Notes: generated by a model from the letters alone, not told the origin. A DNA stretch of 64,000 nucleotides from Leguminivora glycinivorella (GCF_023078275.1 NC_062981.1:17538846-17602845); one strand, 5' to 3'; positions 1 to 10,683 are shown, counted from the first letter of the stretch. Numbers and translations are program-made.

Positions 1-388
1 ATAGCAAAAAATGTTCTGAAACACAAGTAATTTTCATAAAATTCTCTACAAAAAAGTCTTATACACTTTTTATCTGGGACCAATCGTTCATGAGATATGG
101 AAGGGAAAAGATGGACAATAAAGGAATAAACTCATTTGTTTATGAACAATACGTTTATTCTTATAGAGACGCGGTAGCGTGTCAAGCCAGGTTCAAGTAA
201 CAAAAGTAGCAAGCAGCACCGTGTGTAATATTACACGAACCGTTTGGAGCCACATTTGACCCCCTTCTAACTCAAAAACTATTTCACATAAACGTGTTAT
301 AATGCAACGTAAAAAGAAACCAACGCGCGTAGTAAAAGTATGAGCTATAAGCGCTCCTCAATAAGCCCGGTACTAGCAGCCCGCCTTA

Positions 389-521
389 GTGCGTTTTCAC
401 ATTATCCGATCCGATATCGGATGTCGGAAGGATTTCAAAGGCAAAAATCCAAGACGGCGCCTTAAATGTACGGGATATCGGTCCTACTTCCGATAGCGGA
501 TCGGATAATGTGAAAACGCAC
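389..521 (+). mobile_element. MITE with TIR GTGCGTTTTCACATTATCCG, copy 1
   Basis: The ends are inverted repeats starting GCGTTTTCACATTATCCGAT and closing ATCGGATAATGTGAAAACGC. The interior is short and non-coding. The same termini recur at 924-1054, 38388-38520, 39043-39093 and 61621-61710. No transposase is present, so this is a non-autonomous DNA element. I could not fix the target duplication or superfamily. Confidence 0.8.
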
Positions 522-923
522 CCAGCGCCGAAGGGGCTACTCACACCCCAGCAGGGGTGTTGAACGACATTACAGCAGCGCTCGCTGTTTGTCTCGCGCA
601 GCGATCCGATCACATTGTAGCTGACTTGACGAGCAAAGCATCACGACCGCCCGGTATTGCTTTGATGGGATAAATTCATAAATAAAATTCCTAACTATCT
701 TCCGTCTCTACTTCGATGGGAGCTCCGTTAGTGCATGCTCCCGAGCATACACCACAGACACTGGAGCAGGCAATTCCTGCTTTTCGGCAGCCGCATCGCA
801 CCCCACACCCAGTCTTGCATCGGCAAAATATAGTTTTGAGAATGGAGTCAGTTCAGGTGCCACTGGGGTGTGAGTAGCCCCTTCCGCGCTGGGCGCTGTG
901 AGGGCTGTATCTGGTCGCGCCCC

Positions 924-1054
924 ATTTTCACATTATCCGATCCGCTATCGGAAGTAGGACCGATATCCCGTACATTTAAGGCGCCGTCTTGGATTTTTGC
1001 CTTTGAAATCCTTCCGACATCCGATATCGGATCGGATAATGTGAAAACGCACTA
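924..1054 (-). mobile_element. MITE with TIR GTGCGTTTTCACATTATCCG, copy 2
   Basis: Mirror copy of 389-521 in the right arm of the 1-1439 palindrome. It is nearly identical to the left copy, so it was probably carried there when the arm was duplicated and did not insert independently. Confidence 0.8.
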
Positions 1055-1638
1055 AGGCGGGCTGCTAGTACCGGGATTATTGAGGAGCGCTTATAGCTCA
1101 TACTTTTACTACGCGCGTTGGTTTCTTTTTACGTTGCATTATAACACGTTTATGTGAAATAGTTTTTGAGTTAGAAGGGGGTCAAATGTGGCTCCAAACG
1201 GTTCGTGTAATATTACACACGGTGCTGCTTGCTACTTTTGTTACTTGAACCTGGCTTGACACGCTACCGCGTCTCTATAAGAATAAACTTATTGTTCATA
1301 AACAAACGAGTTTATTTCTTTATTGTCCATCTTTTCCCTTCCATATCTCATGAACGATTGGTCCCAGATAAAAAGTGTATAGACTTTTTTGTAGAGAATT
1401 TTATGAAGATTACTTGTGTTTCAGAACATTTTTTGCTATGTGCCACAGTTTAAGAGTTATTCGCGAAAAACTAAAAAAAGGGACCTTTACACCCCCCTCC
1501 ACCCGTTAGCTCCTCCCCTACCCATCAGTACTTTGAGTATGTGGATTAGAACACCATTCCCTACAACTATGCCAAAATTCGCCTATACACGAATTATTTC
1601 CGCCGACGGACAGTTAAATGTCTTCGTTAGGCGTGCTA

Positions 1639-1856
1639 AACATGGCTAAGAACACTCCCGACTACTTAACTCAGCTTACAAACAAAAAAAACTAAATTGA
1701 AATCGGTTCATCCGTTCGGGAGCTACGATGCCACAGACAGACACACACACACAGACAGACAAACAGACAGACAGAGAGATACACAGACAGACAGAGAGAC
1801 TGACAGACACGTCAAACTTATAACACCCTGCCGTTTTTGCGTCGGGGGTTAAAAAG
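1639..1856 (-). repeat. Interspersed repeat with GTCT microsatellite, copy 1
   Basis: On the minus strand the element starts TTTTTAACCCCCGACGCAAA, runs through a GTCT/GTGT microsatellite, then GAACGGATGAACCGATTT and CTTAGCCATGTTTTA. Four more copies lie at 23737-23966, 37478-37710, 57993-58236 and 59091-59303. There are no terminal inverted repeats and no coding capacity. The class is uncertain. Confidence 0.8.
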
Positions 1857-2120
1857 GAAAAACAGTTTTAATCGTGATATCTGTTAAACAATTGCGAATA
1901 GTCATCTTTTAAGTTTATTAATACCATCTGTCCAATGTCCATATCTCTAGACTCCTCAAATAGCTCTCCGCGCGGGATTACAGCGCAAGTTGCCACACGA
2001 GGACTGGCTTATTGAATTATCTAGACTTAGTGCTCAGAGTTAGTTCAACTGGGCTTTGGAGTTGTGTGTGCTCTTAATTGGGAAACGATCTGGAAATCTG
2101 TCTCTATGCAGTCAATAACT
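1857..2120. other. Unassigned sequence
   Basis: AT-rich non-coding DNA with no repeat partner seen in this window. Confidence 0.5.
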
Positions 2121-2523
2121 TTTAGCAAAGAGGATCAAGTATTATAGAGAATTACTGTTGAAGTAAAATGTGTAATCACAGTGCATAGACTGCCATCTCT
2201 TGACACAGGCTTCAAACTTTTGAACCTCAGCCCCTTTAGCACTACTTGCCTTGTCGCGCGCGAGTCCATACATCAAGCGCGACTTCAAGTATGGACTCGC
2301 GCGCGACAAGGCAAGTTGTGCTACTGCTACAGTTTTGACAATTTGGCCCATATTCTTAGCTTGATATGTTTTAAAATGTCGAATATTAATATTAGCGCCA
2401 TCTAGCTGAGCGTACCCCAAAGGTGTAATACCATCTAGGCCACCGTACCTTTTTCTGTATGGTACTGAGGTACGTTTTTTTCTTAGACTTTATCTGTCTC
2501 TACGGAGTTATATTTATGTCTTT
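2121..2523 (+). repeat. ~290-bp dispersed repeat, copy 1 (with hairpin insert)
   Basis: It shares AGCAAAGAGGATCAAGTATT, GACTGCCATCTCT, TTTGACAATTTGG and GCGCCATCTAG blocks with copies at 6068-6348 (inverted) and 35956-36247. Relative to those copies it has an extra ~105 bp that includes the hairpin at 2238-2322. No terminal inverted repeat and no coding potential were seen. Confidence 0.85.
2238..2322. mobile_element. Hairpin MITE inside the dispersed repeat
   Basis: Arms of ~35 bp begin TAGCACTACTTGCC and contain CTTGTCGCGCGCGAGTCC; the other arm is the reverse complement with one mismatch. The loop is only about 15 bp. It is absent from the two sibling copies of the host repeat, so it is an insertion. 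Confidence 0.75.
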
Positions 2524-2545
2524 TAGTTATGAATTTATGTAATTA

Positions 2546-2776
2546 CTAGCCTCCTTCGCTCGCGTTAAATTCGAAGAATACGGAATGCTCCATACAAATT
2601 TCCACCCCCCCCCCCATTTTAGGGAAGTGGGGGGTTAGAAAGAGACAAAAAGTAGCCTATGTCACGTTCCATCCCTTCACTACCTCCTCTTTAAAAAATC
2701 AATTTGTAGCTCCGTTTTGCCGTGAAAGACAGACAAACAGACACACACCCTTTTCCATTTATAATATTATAATGGA
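2546..2776 (-). mobile_element. Lep1-type Helitron, copy 1
   Basis: On the minus strand it runs from TCCATTATAATATTATAAAT to a degenerate 3' end closing in CTAG, inserted between A and T. The core GTGACATAGGCTACTTTTTG is shared with at least eight copies here. It contains a C-rich insertion (about 2607-2633) flanked by a duplicated piece of the 3' end. Non-autonomous. Confidence 0.8.
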
Positions 2777-2932
2777 TTGGTTCTTGTAACTCTTGTAAGT
2801 AACCGGTTGCACTTTCTACCTATAAATATATTTTTCGGAGATTTAGGCTGAGTAAAGAATTCTAAAACATCGAGTACTGGTTTCCAGAGTGGACACGTAA
2901 GTACGTAAAATCTGCCGGTATCTTAAAATAAA

Positions 2933-3241
2933 ATGAAATATTTTTTGCAGAATACGGGTTCCGAAACATGTATCGCAGATGTTGGTGTGAAGGCAGCCAA
3001 GCTCAAGTGGGATTGGGCGGGACACGTCTGTCGGATGCATCCGGAGAGATGGGCCAAGTTAGCTACCGAATGGGCGCCACAAATTACCAAAGGCCGAGGT
3101 AGACCAAAGATGAGCTGGCGGAAAGACCTGGACTCATTTTGTGGCCAGGCGAGAGCATGCACAGAGCCGTGAGGAATGGCGGAAAACAGGGGAGGCCTTT
3201 GCCCAGCAGTGGGACACATTATAGGCTATTTAAAAAAAAAA
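2933..3241 (+). pseudogene. LINE reverse-transcriptase C-terminus with poly(A) tail
   Basis: The 79-codon frame at 2933-3172 has W-A-G-H-V-C-R-M followed by G-R-G-R-P-K-M-S-W-R-K-D-L, the typical C-terminal end of RTE-like non-LTR retrotransposon polymerases. The next characteristic block (E-E-W-R-K-T-G-E-A-F-A-Q-Q-W-D) is in another frame at about 3150-3220, so a frameshift separates them. A run of about a dozen A follows (3230-3241), consistent with target-primed insertion of a 5'-truncated copy. Upstream RT and endonuclease domains are missing, so it cannot be active. Confidence 0.85.
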
Positions 3242-3429
3242 AGAACGGGTCACATTAGGTTACATAATAAATAATAAAAAGTAGAGGCCCGAAGCATGTA
3301 CTGGATTTGTTAAGTGTTATAAAATTGAAAATAATAAAATCTTTGTTTCTAGAAGTATTTACTTTTGGTTTACCGGTATCTAAATATAAATAAGTAAGAT
3401 AAACAAATATAGTGGCATGTGTAAAATGC

Positions 3430-3567
3430 TGGGAGGACAGTGTGGTGGCGGATCTGCATCGGCTTCAAGTCAGTGGCTGGCAAGAAGCTGCGCAGGATTG
3501 GGACAGGTGGCGATCTCTCGTTTCGGAGACCCAGATTTTTTTTAGATCACTGATCCAAAATAGTTAG
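3430..3567 (+). pseudogene. LINE reverse-transcriptase C-terminal fragment
   Basis: A 45-codon reading with D-R-W-R-S-L-V-S-E near its end and stop at 3565-3567. This is the terminal motif of many lepidopteran non-LTR polymerases (D-R-D-R-W-R-x-L-V). Nothing upstream continues the frame, so it is a 5'-truncated relic distinct from the one at 2933. Confidence 0.7.
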
Positions 3568-4008
3568 TGTAAAAATGCTGAAATATGCATTTTAGAACAA
3601 CATTCCAAATACAAAGTAACTGAAATACTCACCATATTAAAACTCACCAGGGACAATCTAGTTTAAAATCATGAACGTAATCTAAATTAACATAGCTACA
3701 TAAATATATTTCATAACTGAATCTGCACTACGCTCTAATGCTACATTATGCGATATCCCGCTAATCTACCTACGAGCTAGATAAAGCAGCCGATCTTGAT
3801 AAATAATTTTGTTAAGAGTTAGATCCTGTGATACGACCTTAACGGTAGCACATATGTATTGCTTGCGTGATACACAATATAGGGCGCCCCCATAGGTACT
3901 CAATCTCTCTCGCTCTGTGGCCGACGATAGGTACGCAATATACTGTGCGCATACGCAAGTTCTTCTATAACGAGAGTTTTGAATGATTCACGGTTATTTT
4001 CATTAGAT
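3568..4008. other. Unassigned AT-rich sequence
   Basis: No terminal repeats, coding frame or partner copy recognised. Confidence 0.5.
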
Positions 4009-4085
4009 TTATATTGACCGGGATATAGACCGTGATTACCTTTTTGATTTTTGCCGAGCTCCCGATATTTCGACGCAGTTGCATG
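4009..4085 (+). repeat. Short dispersed repeat, copy 1
   Basis: About 75 bp (TATATTGACCGGGATATAGA through TTTCGACGCAGTT) is almost identical to 53669-53743, with one clear mismatch (GCCGAGCTC versus GTCGAGCTC). No ends recognised; probably the core of a longer element. Confidence 0.8.
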
Positions 4086-4192
4086 CAACATGATTACGGG
4101 AAACTAAAACTGAAGAAGAAGAAAAAGAAGAATAGCGCTCGATCTACCCTCCTGCGCGCGCGTCGGCTGCGTTCACTTTCAGCGTTACCACT

Positions 4193-4499
4193 GGGGCCCA
4201 TTTCTCGAAGCTACAAGTTACAATGAGGAGGCACACTCAAAGGCTATGACAGGCGCCACCCTATTAGTCCATTACACTTGCATTGCACAGATAATGAATT
4301 TCATACGTGAGAGCGAGAAGATGATATGTTTTTGCTCTCTCTCACATATGAATGACAGTGACATTTGCACAGGCGCCGCGGCAGGATAAAATGTCAGTGT
4401 GCCTCCTCATTTACAAGTGGTTGTCAATGTCTAATATGACAAGTTGGAAAAAGACTTCCGCTTGTAACTTGTAACTTTCAGTTTTCAGAAATGGGCCCC
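4193..4499. mobile_element. MITE with GGGGCCCATTTCT termini, copy 1 (outer)
   Basis: Bounded by GGGGCCCATTTCT and AGAAATGGGCCCC. A second MITE (4223-4410) sits inside. Its interior ACTTCCGCTTGTAACTTGTA is shared with 27901-28314. Non-coding. Confidence 0.8.
4223..4410 (+). mobile_element. MITE with ATGAGGAGGCACA termini, copy 1 (inner)
   Basis: Begins ATGAGGAGGCACACTCAAAG and ends GTGTGCCTCCTCAT, flanked by TTACA on both sides (apparent 5-bp target duplication). A second, inverted copy lies at 35073-35265. Both carry an internal GAGAGCGAGAAGA block. It lies inside the GGGGCCC MITE and is therefore younger. Confidence 0.85.
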
Positions 4500-6067
4500 T
4501 GGTCGCATTCACACTCGATGGTCTGTCCAAACACACTCACAGTGTCACTACGTTTGTTAAATTCTGACTTTACCGGTTTTACACACACAAATCCATTCCA
4601 CAATTCCATACTTTTGATCCTCTGTAACGTCTATTAAGCGTCGTAAAGTCTATTCAGCGTTACACATATTTTAAAATGACGTTGCTGCTCACGTCAAGCC
4701 GAAAAGCAACCCACAATTTGACGAGGCGGATTAAGGCACCTTTAGGCCCCTAGGAACTTGTTATGGCACTTGAAATTACAGCCAAAGTTTGTAAGAGCTG
4801 CCGTCTACGTCTCAGAACTTTTGTCAGGTAGGTTAGGCTTAAGGGAATATTTCGACAATAAGTTGACTATTTATTTGACTGTTCGATTCTGGAGTACAAA
4901 ACACACTTGTGTAAAGTCTTTCTAGATGCTCGGGTGTTTAACTTGTGCCGAGCTGCGGTCATATCGTAACAACATGAAATTGTTATCAAATTGTCGCACC
5001 AGAATCGGATTCGGCTATATGTGGCCCACGCCGTATTTCACTATGACAAAGACAGCAAAGGTAGCATGAGTTTTATGAGACTTAATTGCATGCCACCGTT
5101 CGTATGCCGTGGTGGAAAGGAAAGGAATAGAGTTACCATTGATATTTAATTGTGTTACTATTGTAACAGTATTGGAAAATATTGGATTTTGTAGCTGGTA
5201 GTTACACAATGTCACATCACATTTATCATATGTTAGACAACTTCAAACAGTTGTTTAAAGCCAAATAAAGATAATATGTTGTACCTAGGTTACATGTATT
5301 GGGCATTTCCGCAAATCGACTACCATTTTGCCTATTTTGCGTGAAAAAAAAGGTATCTCTACTCATTCTAAGTAATCAAGCCATCCCTACTCAACCTACC
5401 TTGTTAGTACACTTTTATTGAACAAGAGCAGGTAGCTTACTTTGCATGCCAGTAATACATGCCTGGCATCTCTTCTAACAAGCTATGTTACTGTTGTAGC
5501 TTGGTGGTTGAAAGGGACAGACACCAAAAAAAACCCTGAACCGCCTAAATATGTACAAAAAGAACAAAAATATAATTCCATGAACTTCTTGATCATGATA
5601 AAGGTTGTTCTATGCAAACGAAATATCAAGAAATATAAAACGGCGAGGATGTTTCTACGCACGACAGGCATAGCAGCAAATAATCGTCGCCACGGGATCC
5701 TGCACGCGAGTGGCACACGTCGGGCTAGCTACACTGACCGGGTGCTTCAAATGTGTAGAATTGCGAATAATTTTACCTGCGATCTATTGGAAAGTTTATC
5801 GAGAATCCTCTAACCACTTAGAACTCAATAAAAAGGTCTTATGAAATTCTATTTTAATAGAGAAATCATAAAGTTGGATTTGTCTTAACAGTAATGTTCA
5901 CGTATCAGACAAAGCTTGATTTATCAGCTACTGCGGCAGTTTGCCATCCACGAACTGATATATGAACCTACATGATACGTACGCCAAATATGTATGTGTG
6001 TATTCCTTCAAAATCACCACAACATAGGAATACAGGTCTATTACCCATCCCGTTTTATTTGTGTTAC
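4500..6067. other. Unassigned region, no gene supported
   Basis: Mostly unique non-coding DNA. A 123-codon frame at 5442-5813 has no recognisable domain and its composition does not differ from surroundings; I do not call it a gene. Confidence 0.5.
5918..5985 (+). repeat. Diverged short repeat pair, copy 1
   Basis: TGATTTATCAGCTACTGCGG to GATACGTACG aligns imperfectly with 6523-6583 (TGATTTAGCGGCTACCGCGG to GATACGTACG). Probably two old copies of one small element. Confidence 0.45.
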
Positions 6068-6348
6068 CAAAGACATGTAACTCCGTATGGACAGCTACAG
6101 TCTAAGAAAAAAACGTAGCTCGGAACCATATAGAAAAAGGTACGGTGGCCTAGATGGCGACGCTCGGTTAGATGGAGCTAATATTAATATTTGTCATTTT
6201 AACACATATCAAGCTAAGAATATGGGACAAATTGTCAAAACTGAGGTTTAAAAGTTTTAAGCTTGTGTCGAGTGATGGCAGTCTATGCACGGTGATTACA
6301 TATTTTACTTTGACAGTAACTCTCTACAATACTTTATCCTCTTTGGTG
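6068..6348 (-). repeat. ~290-bp dispersed repeat, copy 2
   Basis: Inverted copy of the family at 2121-2523 and 35956-36247, ending here with CTTTATCCTCTTTGG. It lacks the hairpin insert of copy 1 and so preserves the empty site. Confidence 0.85.
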
Positions 6349-6522
6349 TTACTGACGACCCCATATTATGAAGCCATATCACCGTCAAGTATATGCATAT
6401 GCGTTGTATTTTAGCGTACAATTTTAAGATTTTTTAAATTTATTTCAGTACAGTTCTCAATATGCCTAGGTTTGTGTTATAGGCAGTAGAATGCGGCAGG
6501 CTACACCCAATCCGACAATGGC

Positions 6523-6583
6523 TGATTTAGCGGCTACCGCGGCCGTTACGCCGCCCACGCGAGGCCCTACACGATACGTACGA
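6523..6583 (+). repeat. Diverged short repeat pair, copy 2
   Basis: Partner of 5918-5985; more GC-rich and with a ~7-bp shorter middle. Confidence 0.45.
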
Positions 6584-6848
6584 CGTACGCAGTACTGTTA
6601 GTGTTACTGCTTTGTAAGGTGACTGTAGACAGGATTTTGCTGGAATATTGGAGATGCAGAATTCAAATGCATTATGGAAAACCATGTAAGTACATGACAA
6701 ATCAGAAAGTTTGGTAGCAGAATCAGACAAAACATTGCAACTGGGTAATGTCAGCTTGAATGAGCTATGATAACAAAATTTGCCGTTGAAGATCCTCATA
6801 ATATGTATTACCTACTATTAGTTGAAATTTTAAAACTTCTATAGTTTA

Positions 6849-7110
6849 GCCACCAGTGGCACAGTATAATAAAGAGTACTATCGTACAGTATGGCCACTC
6901 CCGCTCCCCGCTGAAAGTGCCGCCCACTCGCTCTCGGTTACCTCACAGTTACCGCCTGTCAAAAACGCGAACCGACCTGTCATATGTCACTCATACAAGG
7001 ATAGTACGCGTTCACCTACACGAGCTTAGAATGTGTGCTAAGAACGCGCCTCTTTCATATATTTGATCGCCAGTGTCCGAGGTGTGCCAGTGGGCTTGAC
7101 CGCTTTTTCT
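6849..7110. repeat. Possible dispersed element (single copy here)
   Basis: ACAGTATAATAAAGAGTACT through GTCCGAGGTGTGCCA resembles, from memory, a repeat common in lepidopteran assemblies. No second copy or terminal repeat is visible here, so support is weak. Confidence 0.3.
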
Positions 7111-8186
7111 TTAGTGTATGGTATCTATTTCAGTTTGTAACTTCTATATCTAGTTTGATATTTGTTTTATTTGTGATAAATTAAAGCATTAGGTAAAAAT
7201 AGGTATGCATTCTCTATTTGAAACCATATGCTTATAATTTAAGATTCAAATCTAAATTATCTATATGACTTGTGCTGTTTTAAAACCAAAGCTTGCTTAA
7301 TAGAGCTACAAGATTTACAAGTATGGCTCAAGAAATCTATCGACTAAATTTACAGCCCCGCCCATATCATTGCGGTTAATTAAAAAGATTGACAGGTCTA
7401 TTCGAACGGACACTGATATCAGACTGACATTTGACTGACGTCATTCAGCTATCGCACGTTTCACTCGTACTTGTTTGTGAATGTATTACAGCGGGTGAGA
7501 GGCAAAATTATTTGAAAAACATGGTTCTGATGTAAGTTCGAATTGAGCTGGTAGGCGGGCCGGTTGACACTGCGCAATCGGTGCACGCACGAAAATGTTG
7601 ATCACACACACATACACACGCACACTTATTTACCGTATCTATTACACATACAGGAGTGATTGGAATAGTATTTCTATTGGTCACTATTGGGTTTTGTTGG
7701 TTGTTGAAAATTAGAAGTGATATTGCGTCAGAATCATACGGTATGGTATACAAATAATTTTAATTTATTCTTATTAGGTATAAATATTGACTAATAACAG
7801 CTTGATTCAAAGTATAATGTAGGTACTTACATTAAAAACCTACATGGCATAAGACTTAAGTCTTATAATGACCTGATTCTTGAATCAAATATCGCATTCA
7901 GCCAGTCAAAATAGCAGGTTTATTAGCGACTAACAGAGCAGAGTGTCAAATAGTCCGACAGGTAGCTAAAATGCAAGGTAACTTTAAACTTGGAGATATA
8001 GTTTCGGGCCTCATTTCAGCACAATACAGAGGCATAAATGTCATTAGCAACTTTACGAAAAAAATACTTTTCAATGTAGATAATCTAATGGATTCCTACT
8101 TCCTATTTCCACGCGGCACTTTAAAATCATTTGAATCCAGGACGTAGTCAATAAACGATAGTCAATCCACACTATATTCATACTAA
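7111..8186. other. Unassigned region with a short CA repeat
   Basis: AT-rich non-coding DNA; an imperfect CA tract lies at about 7603-7626. No frame or partner copy recognised. Confidence 0.5.
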
Positions 8187-8365
8187 TCCATACTAATATT
8201 ATAAATGGGAAAGTGTGTGTGTCTGTTTGTTTGTCCGTCTTTCACGGCAAAACGAAGCGACGAATTGACGTGATTTTTTAAGTGGAGATAGTTGAAGGGA
8301 TAGAGAGTGACATAGGCTACTTTTTGTCTCTTTCTAACGCGAGGGAAGCCGCGGGCAAAAGCTAG
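8187..8365 (+). mobile_element. Lep1-type Helitron, copy 2 (full length)
   Basis: Begins TCCATACTAATATTATAAAT and ends GCGGGCAAAAGCTAG, with A before and T after: the 5' TC, 3' CTAG and AT target expected of a Helitron. Includes GTCTGTTTGTTTGTC and GTGACATAGGCTACTTTTTG. Non-coding. The ~150 bp downstream is duplicated at 9240-9415. Confidence 0.85.
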
Positions 8366-8366
8366 T

Positions 8367-8535
8367 TCACCACGTACGGTACTTAAAATAGATATACCTA
8401 AAGAAACTCGCGTATCACTTATTTATCACTAATCGGCGGAGCAGCTGTTAGTAAGACATTCGTGGAAGTGCAAGGTTATAAGTGTCAGCACACGACCATG
8501 TAGATGTCAGTCATTCTAGCGCCTTTTAAGTCCGC
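8367..8535 (+). repeat. Local duplication, unit 1
   Basis: CACCACGTACGGTACTTAAA through TTTTAAGTCCGCTGA recurs at 9240-9415 with small differences. Each unit directly follows a Lep1 3' end, about 870 bp apart. Confidence 0.85.
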
Positions 8536-8767
8536 TGATGGAGGACAATTTAACAGGATAAAGGAGATAGTCATACCGGGATTCCTTGCGTTCCAAAATC
8601 TTATTTTTGTCGCAGACCTCAACGTAAGTGGGTAATATCAGCATCTCGTATTCCCACTCCACTATCCCACTGTAAAAATATATGCGCAAAATAATACTAA
8701 AGACCACTACTAAAAGTACAAAATTCGACATGTGTTTTGCCTTTCTACGATTTACTTATCCTCAGGA

Positions 8768-8935
8768 GATCAATCAATCAATTATTTATTCGTGATAACT
8801 ATAAAATACACAAGTAAGAAAACAGAAACAGCAAGTAAAAGAAATTAAACATATAAGTTACCACGAAATGGTCCCGACTCAGCATAAAATGCTAACCCGA
8901 GGGTCAGCGCTGGTCTTCCGTCGGGACCATTTTGT
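8768..8935 (-). repeat. LINE-tail-like sequence and palindrome
   Basis: AATCAATCAATTATTTATTC resembles the reverse of a LINE 3' tail. It is followed by inverted segments AAATGGTCCCGAC and GTCGGGACCATTT around a ~45-bp loop (about 8865-8932). Confidence 0.45.
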
Positions 8936-9077
8936 TGGTCACGAACGCAGCTGTACGACGCGGACCTGTGACATAGTGAACGCAGCGCAATGAGATACTA
9001 GAGATGTTGAAAGTTTGACGTCAATAAATGTAAATACCATTTACATATAAACAGCTCTATCTATAGGTAACGTAAAC

Positions 9078-9206
9078 GTCTTTCACGGCAAAACGGAGCA
9101 ACGAATTGACGTGATTTTTTAAGTGGAGATAGTTGAAGGGATAGAGAGTGACATAGGCTACTTTTTGTCTCTTTCTAACGCGAGGGAAGCCGCAGGCAAA
9201 AGCTAG
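9078..9206 (+). mobile_element. Lep1-type Helitron, copy 3 (5'-truncated)
   Basis: Lacks the TCCATACT start and begins at GTCTTTCACGGCAAAACGGA; the 3' end GCAGGCAAAAGCTAG is intact. Nearly identical to 8240-8365, and likewise followed by the duplicated flank. Confidence 0.85.
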
Positions 9207-9239
9207 TTTCTGAATAAAGTAAAAAAAAATCGTTGAAAG

Positions 9240-9415
9240 CACCACGTACGGTACTTAAAATAGATATACCTAAAGAAACTCGCGTATCACTTATTTATCA
9301 CCAGTCGGCGAAGGGGCACCTGTTAGTAAGACATTCGTGGAAGTGCAAGGTTATAAGTGTCAGCACACGACCATGTAGACGTCAGTCATTGCAACGCCTT
9401 TTAAGTCCGCTGACG
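9240..9415 (+). repeat. Local duplication, unit 2
   Basis: Partner of 8367-8535. About 33 bp, including an A-rich run, separates it from the Lep1 3' end, whereas unit 1 follows directly. Confidence 0.85.
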
Positions 9416-10614
9416 GTGGCCGCTGCGAAATACTTTAAGAGGACATCGGAACTTTAACTTAGGTCAAATTACCTAGGTGTCTTGTTTCACCAAAAAATCT
9501 CGTGACATCTGTCTGTCGTGACAATTTTTAGCAAATCGAGGATTCTATCCGACTGTTTTCGCTTTCCATCTTATTTAGAACACTAATTTGGTATGTTTTG
9601 CAGCTTTAATTTTTGGTTTTAGGCAATTTTTGAAGAGATCTAGCGAAAAAAGCAAAACAGTCCTTCAGAAATATTTATTTTTGACATTACATTTATCGAT
9701 TTTGATACCGCAGATCACGTCTATCAAATTATGACGTGTCAAGTCTGCCCTATCGAAAACGCTATCAACTTATCTTGGTGTTGTTCTAATATACATCTAT
9801 TATCTGCGCTAAACAATCATTACAGCAATGGTCGACCCTACAGAGGAAACCGTCGAATACGTTTCAAAAGAGAAATTGATCGCTCCTTTTGCCTCTTAAG
9901 CACAGTTTACACGACAGACCATATTATAATTTCCCCTAATGGAGTCCGAGCCATGCGAGACATCAAATAGTGAGACAGGAGGACTACTTCTGGAGGTGGA
10001 GAGATTTGGACTTTGATAATGGGGAAGATGGTTCAATTTGTTCTGGAAGTGTGAGAAGGTTGGTGTTAAGGATGGTGTAGATTCGAGGATTTTTAAGGTA
10101 TTCCAAAAAATAAAAGGATGGGCAGATTTGTACCCATGGACATTGACACAGGAAACAATTTAATTATACTAAAAAGCTATGTATATTATAATAATAGGTA
10201 ACAGTTGTTAATACCGGGTCGAATGCGATAAAATTTCATCATTTTACCTAGGAAAAAAAGTAAAATTTTATTTTTTTATCTCAATCATAGCGGTAGTGAC
10301 TTTAGAATGTTTCCAAAACGAGAGAATTCAACGTGTTAAGGTTGTTTTATATTTAATTGTATAGCAAGATAGGTCAATTAATATAAATACCTTGCATGAT
10401 ATCAGTCAGAAATTGTTTTCAAGTTAGGCAGGTACACATAAATTGTATTATTTAATTTGATGTTTATCTGTCCTTCCCCTAATAACATCTAGGTCTTCAC
10501 CGTCCAGTCCGTACATAACTCTTTCAGGAACGGAGCCACAAATCGTAGTGTCTGAAGATTGACGTAAACTTGCGATGCGACAAGCGTGGTGGAATGTAAT
10601 AGACACATTACTAA
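9416..10614. other. Unassigned region
   Basis: AT-rich, no supported gene or partner repeat. Short open frames lack recognisable domains. Confidence 0.5.
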
Positions 10615-10683
10615 CGCCGTGGCTTGCGTGGGCGACGGTCGCGCGATGGTCGCGCGACGGCGATGCGACGCATACGAGATCTG
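10615..10683 (+). mobile_element. Harbinger-like MITE (CGCCGTGGCTTG TIR), truncated
   Basis: Starts CGCCGTGGCTTGCGTGGGCG immediately after TAA, with the GTCGCGCGA repeats and ATGCGACGCATACGA interior of the copies at 28967-29117 and 42071-42210. The right half is missing. Confidence 0.75.

Larger units (their letters stand above)
1..1439. repeat. Long palindrome, arms about 560-580 bp
   Basis: Bases 1 to about 560 are the reverse complement of about 862-1439, with few mismatches; paired positions sum to about 1440. The spacer (about 560-860) is unique. The left arm begins at the window edge, so the palindrome may extend further. Each arm carries the same inner MITE (389-521 and 924-1054). 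The right arm has an extra ~27 bp at about 896-923 that the left arm lacks. The open frames inside are mirror images of one another with no recognisable domain. It could be a foldback element or an inverted duplication. Confidence 0.85.

Noticed and set aside
386..1055. Two near-identical short proteins at 386-613 and 870-1055
   Set aside because: They are translations of the same MITE in the two arms of a palindrome, not paralogous genes.
5442..5813. 123-codon open frame as a host gene
   Set aside because: No recognisable domain, no partner exons, and an opposite-strand frame overlaps it.
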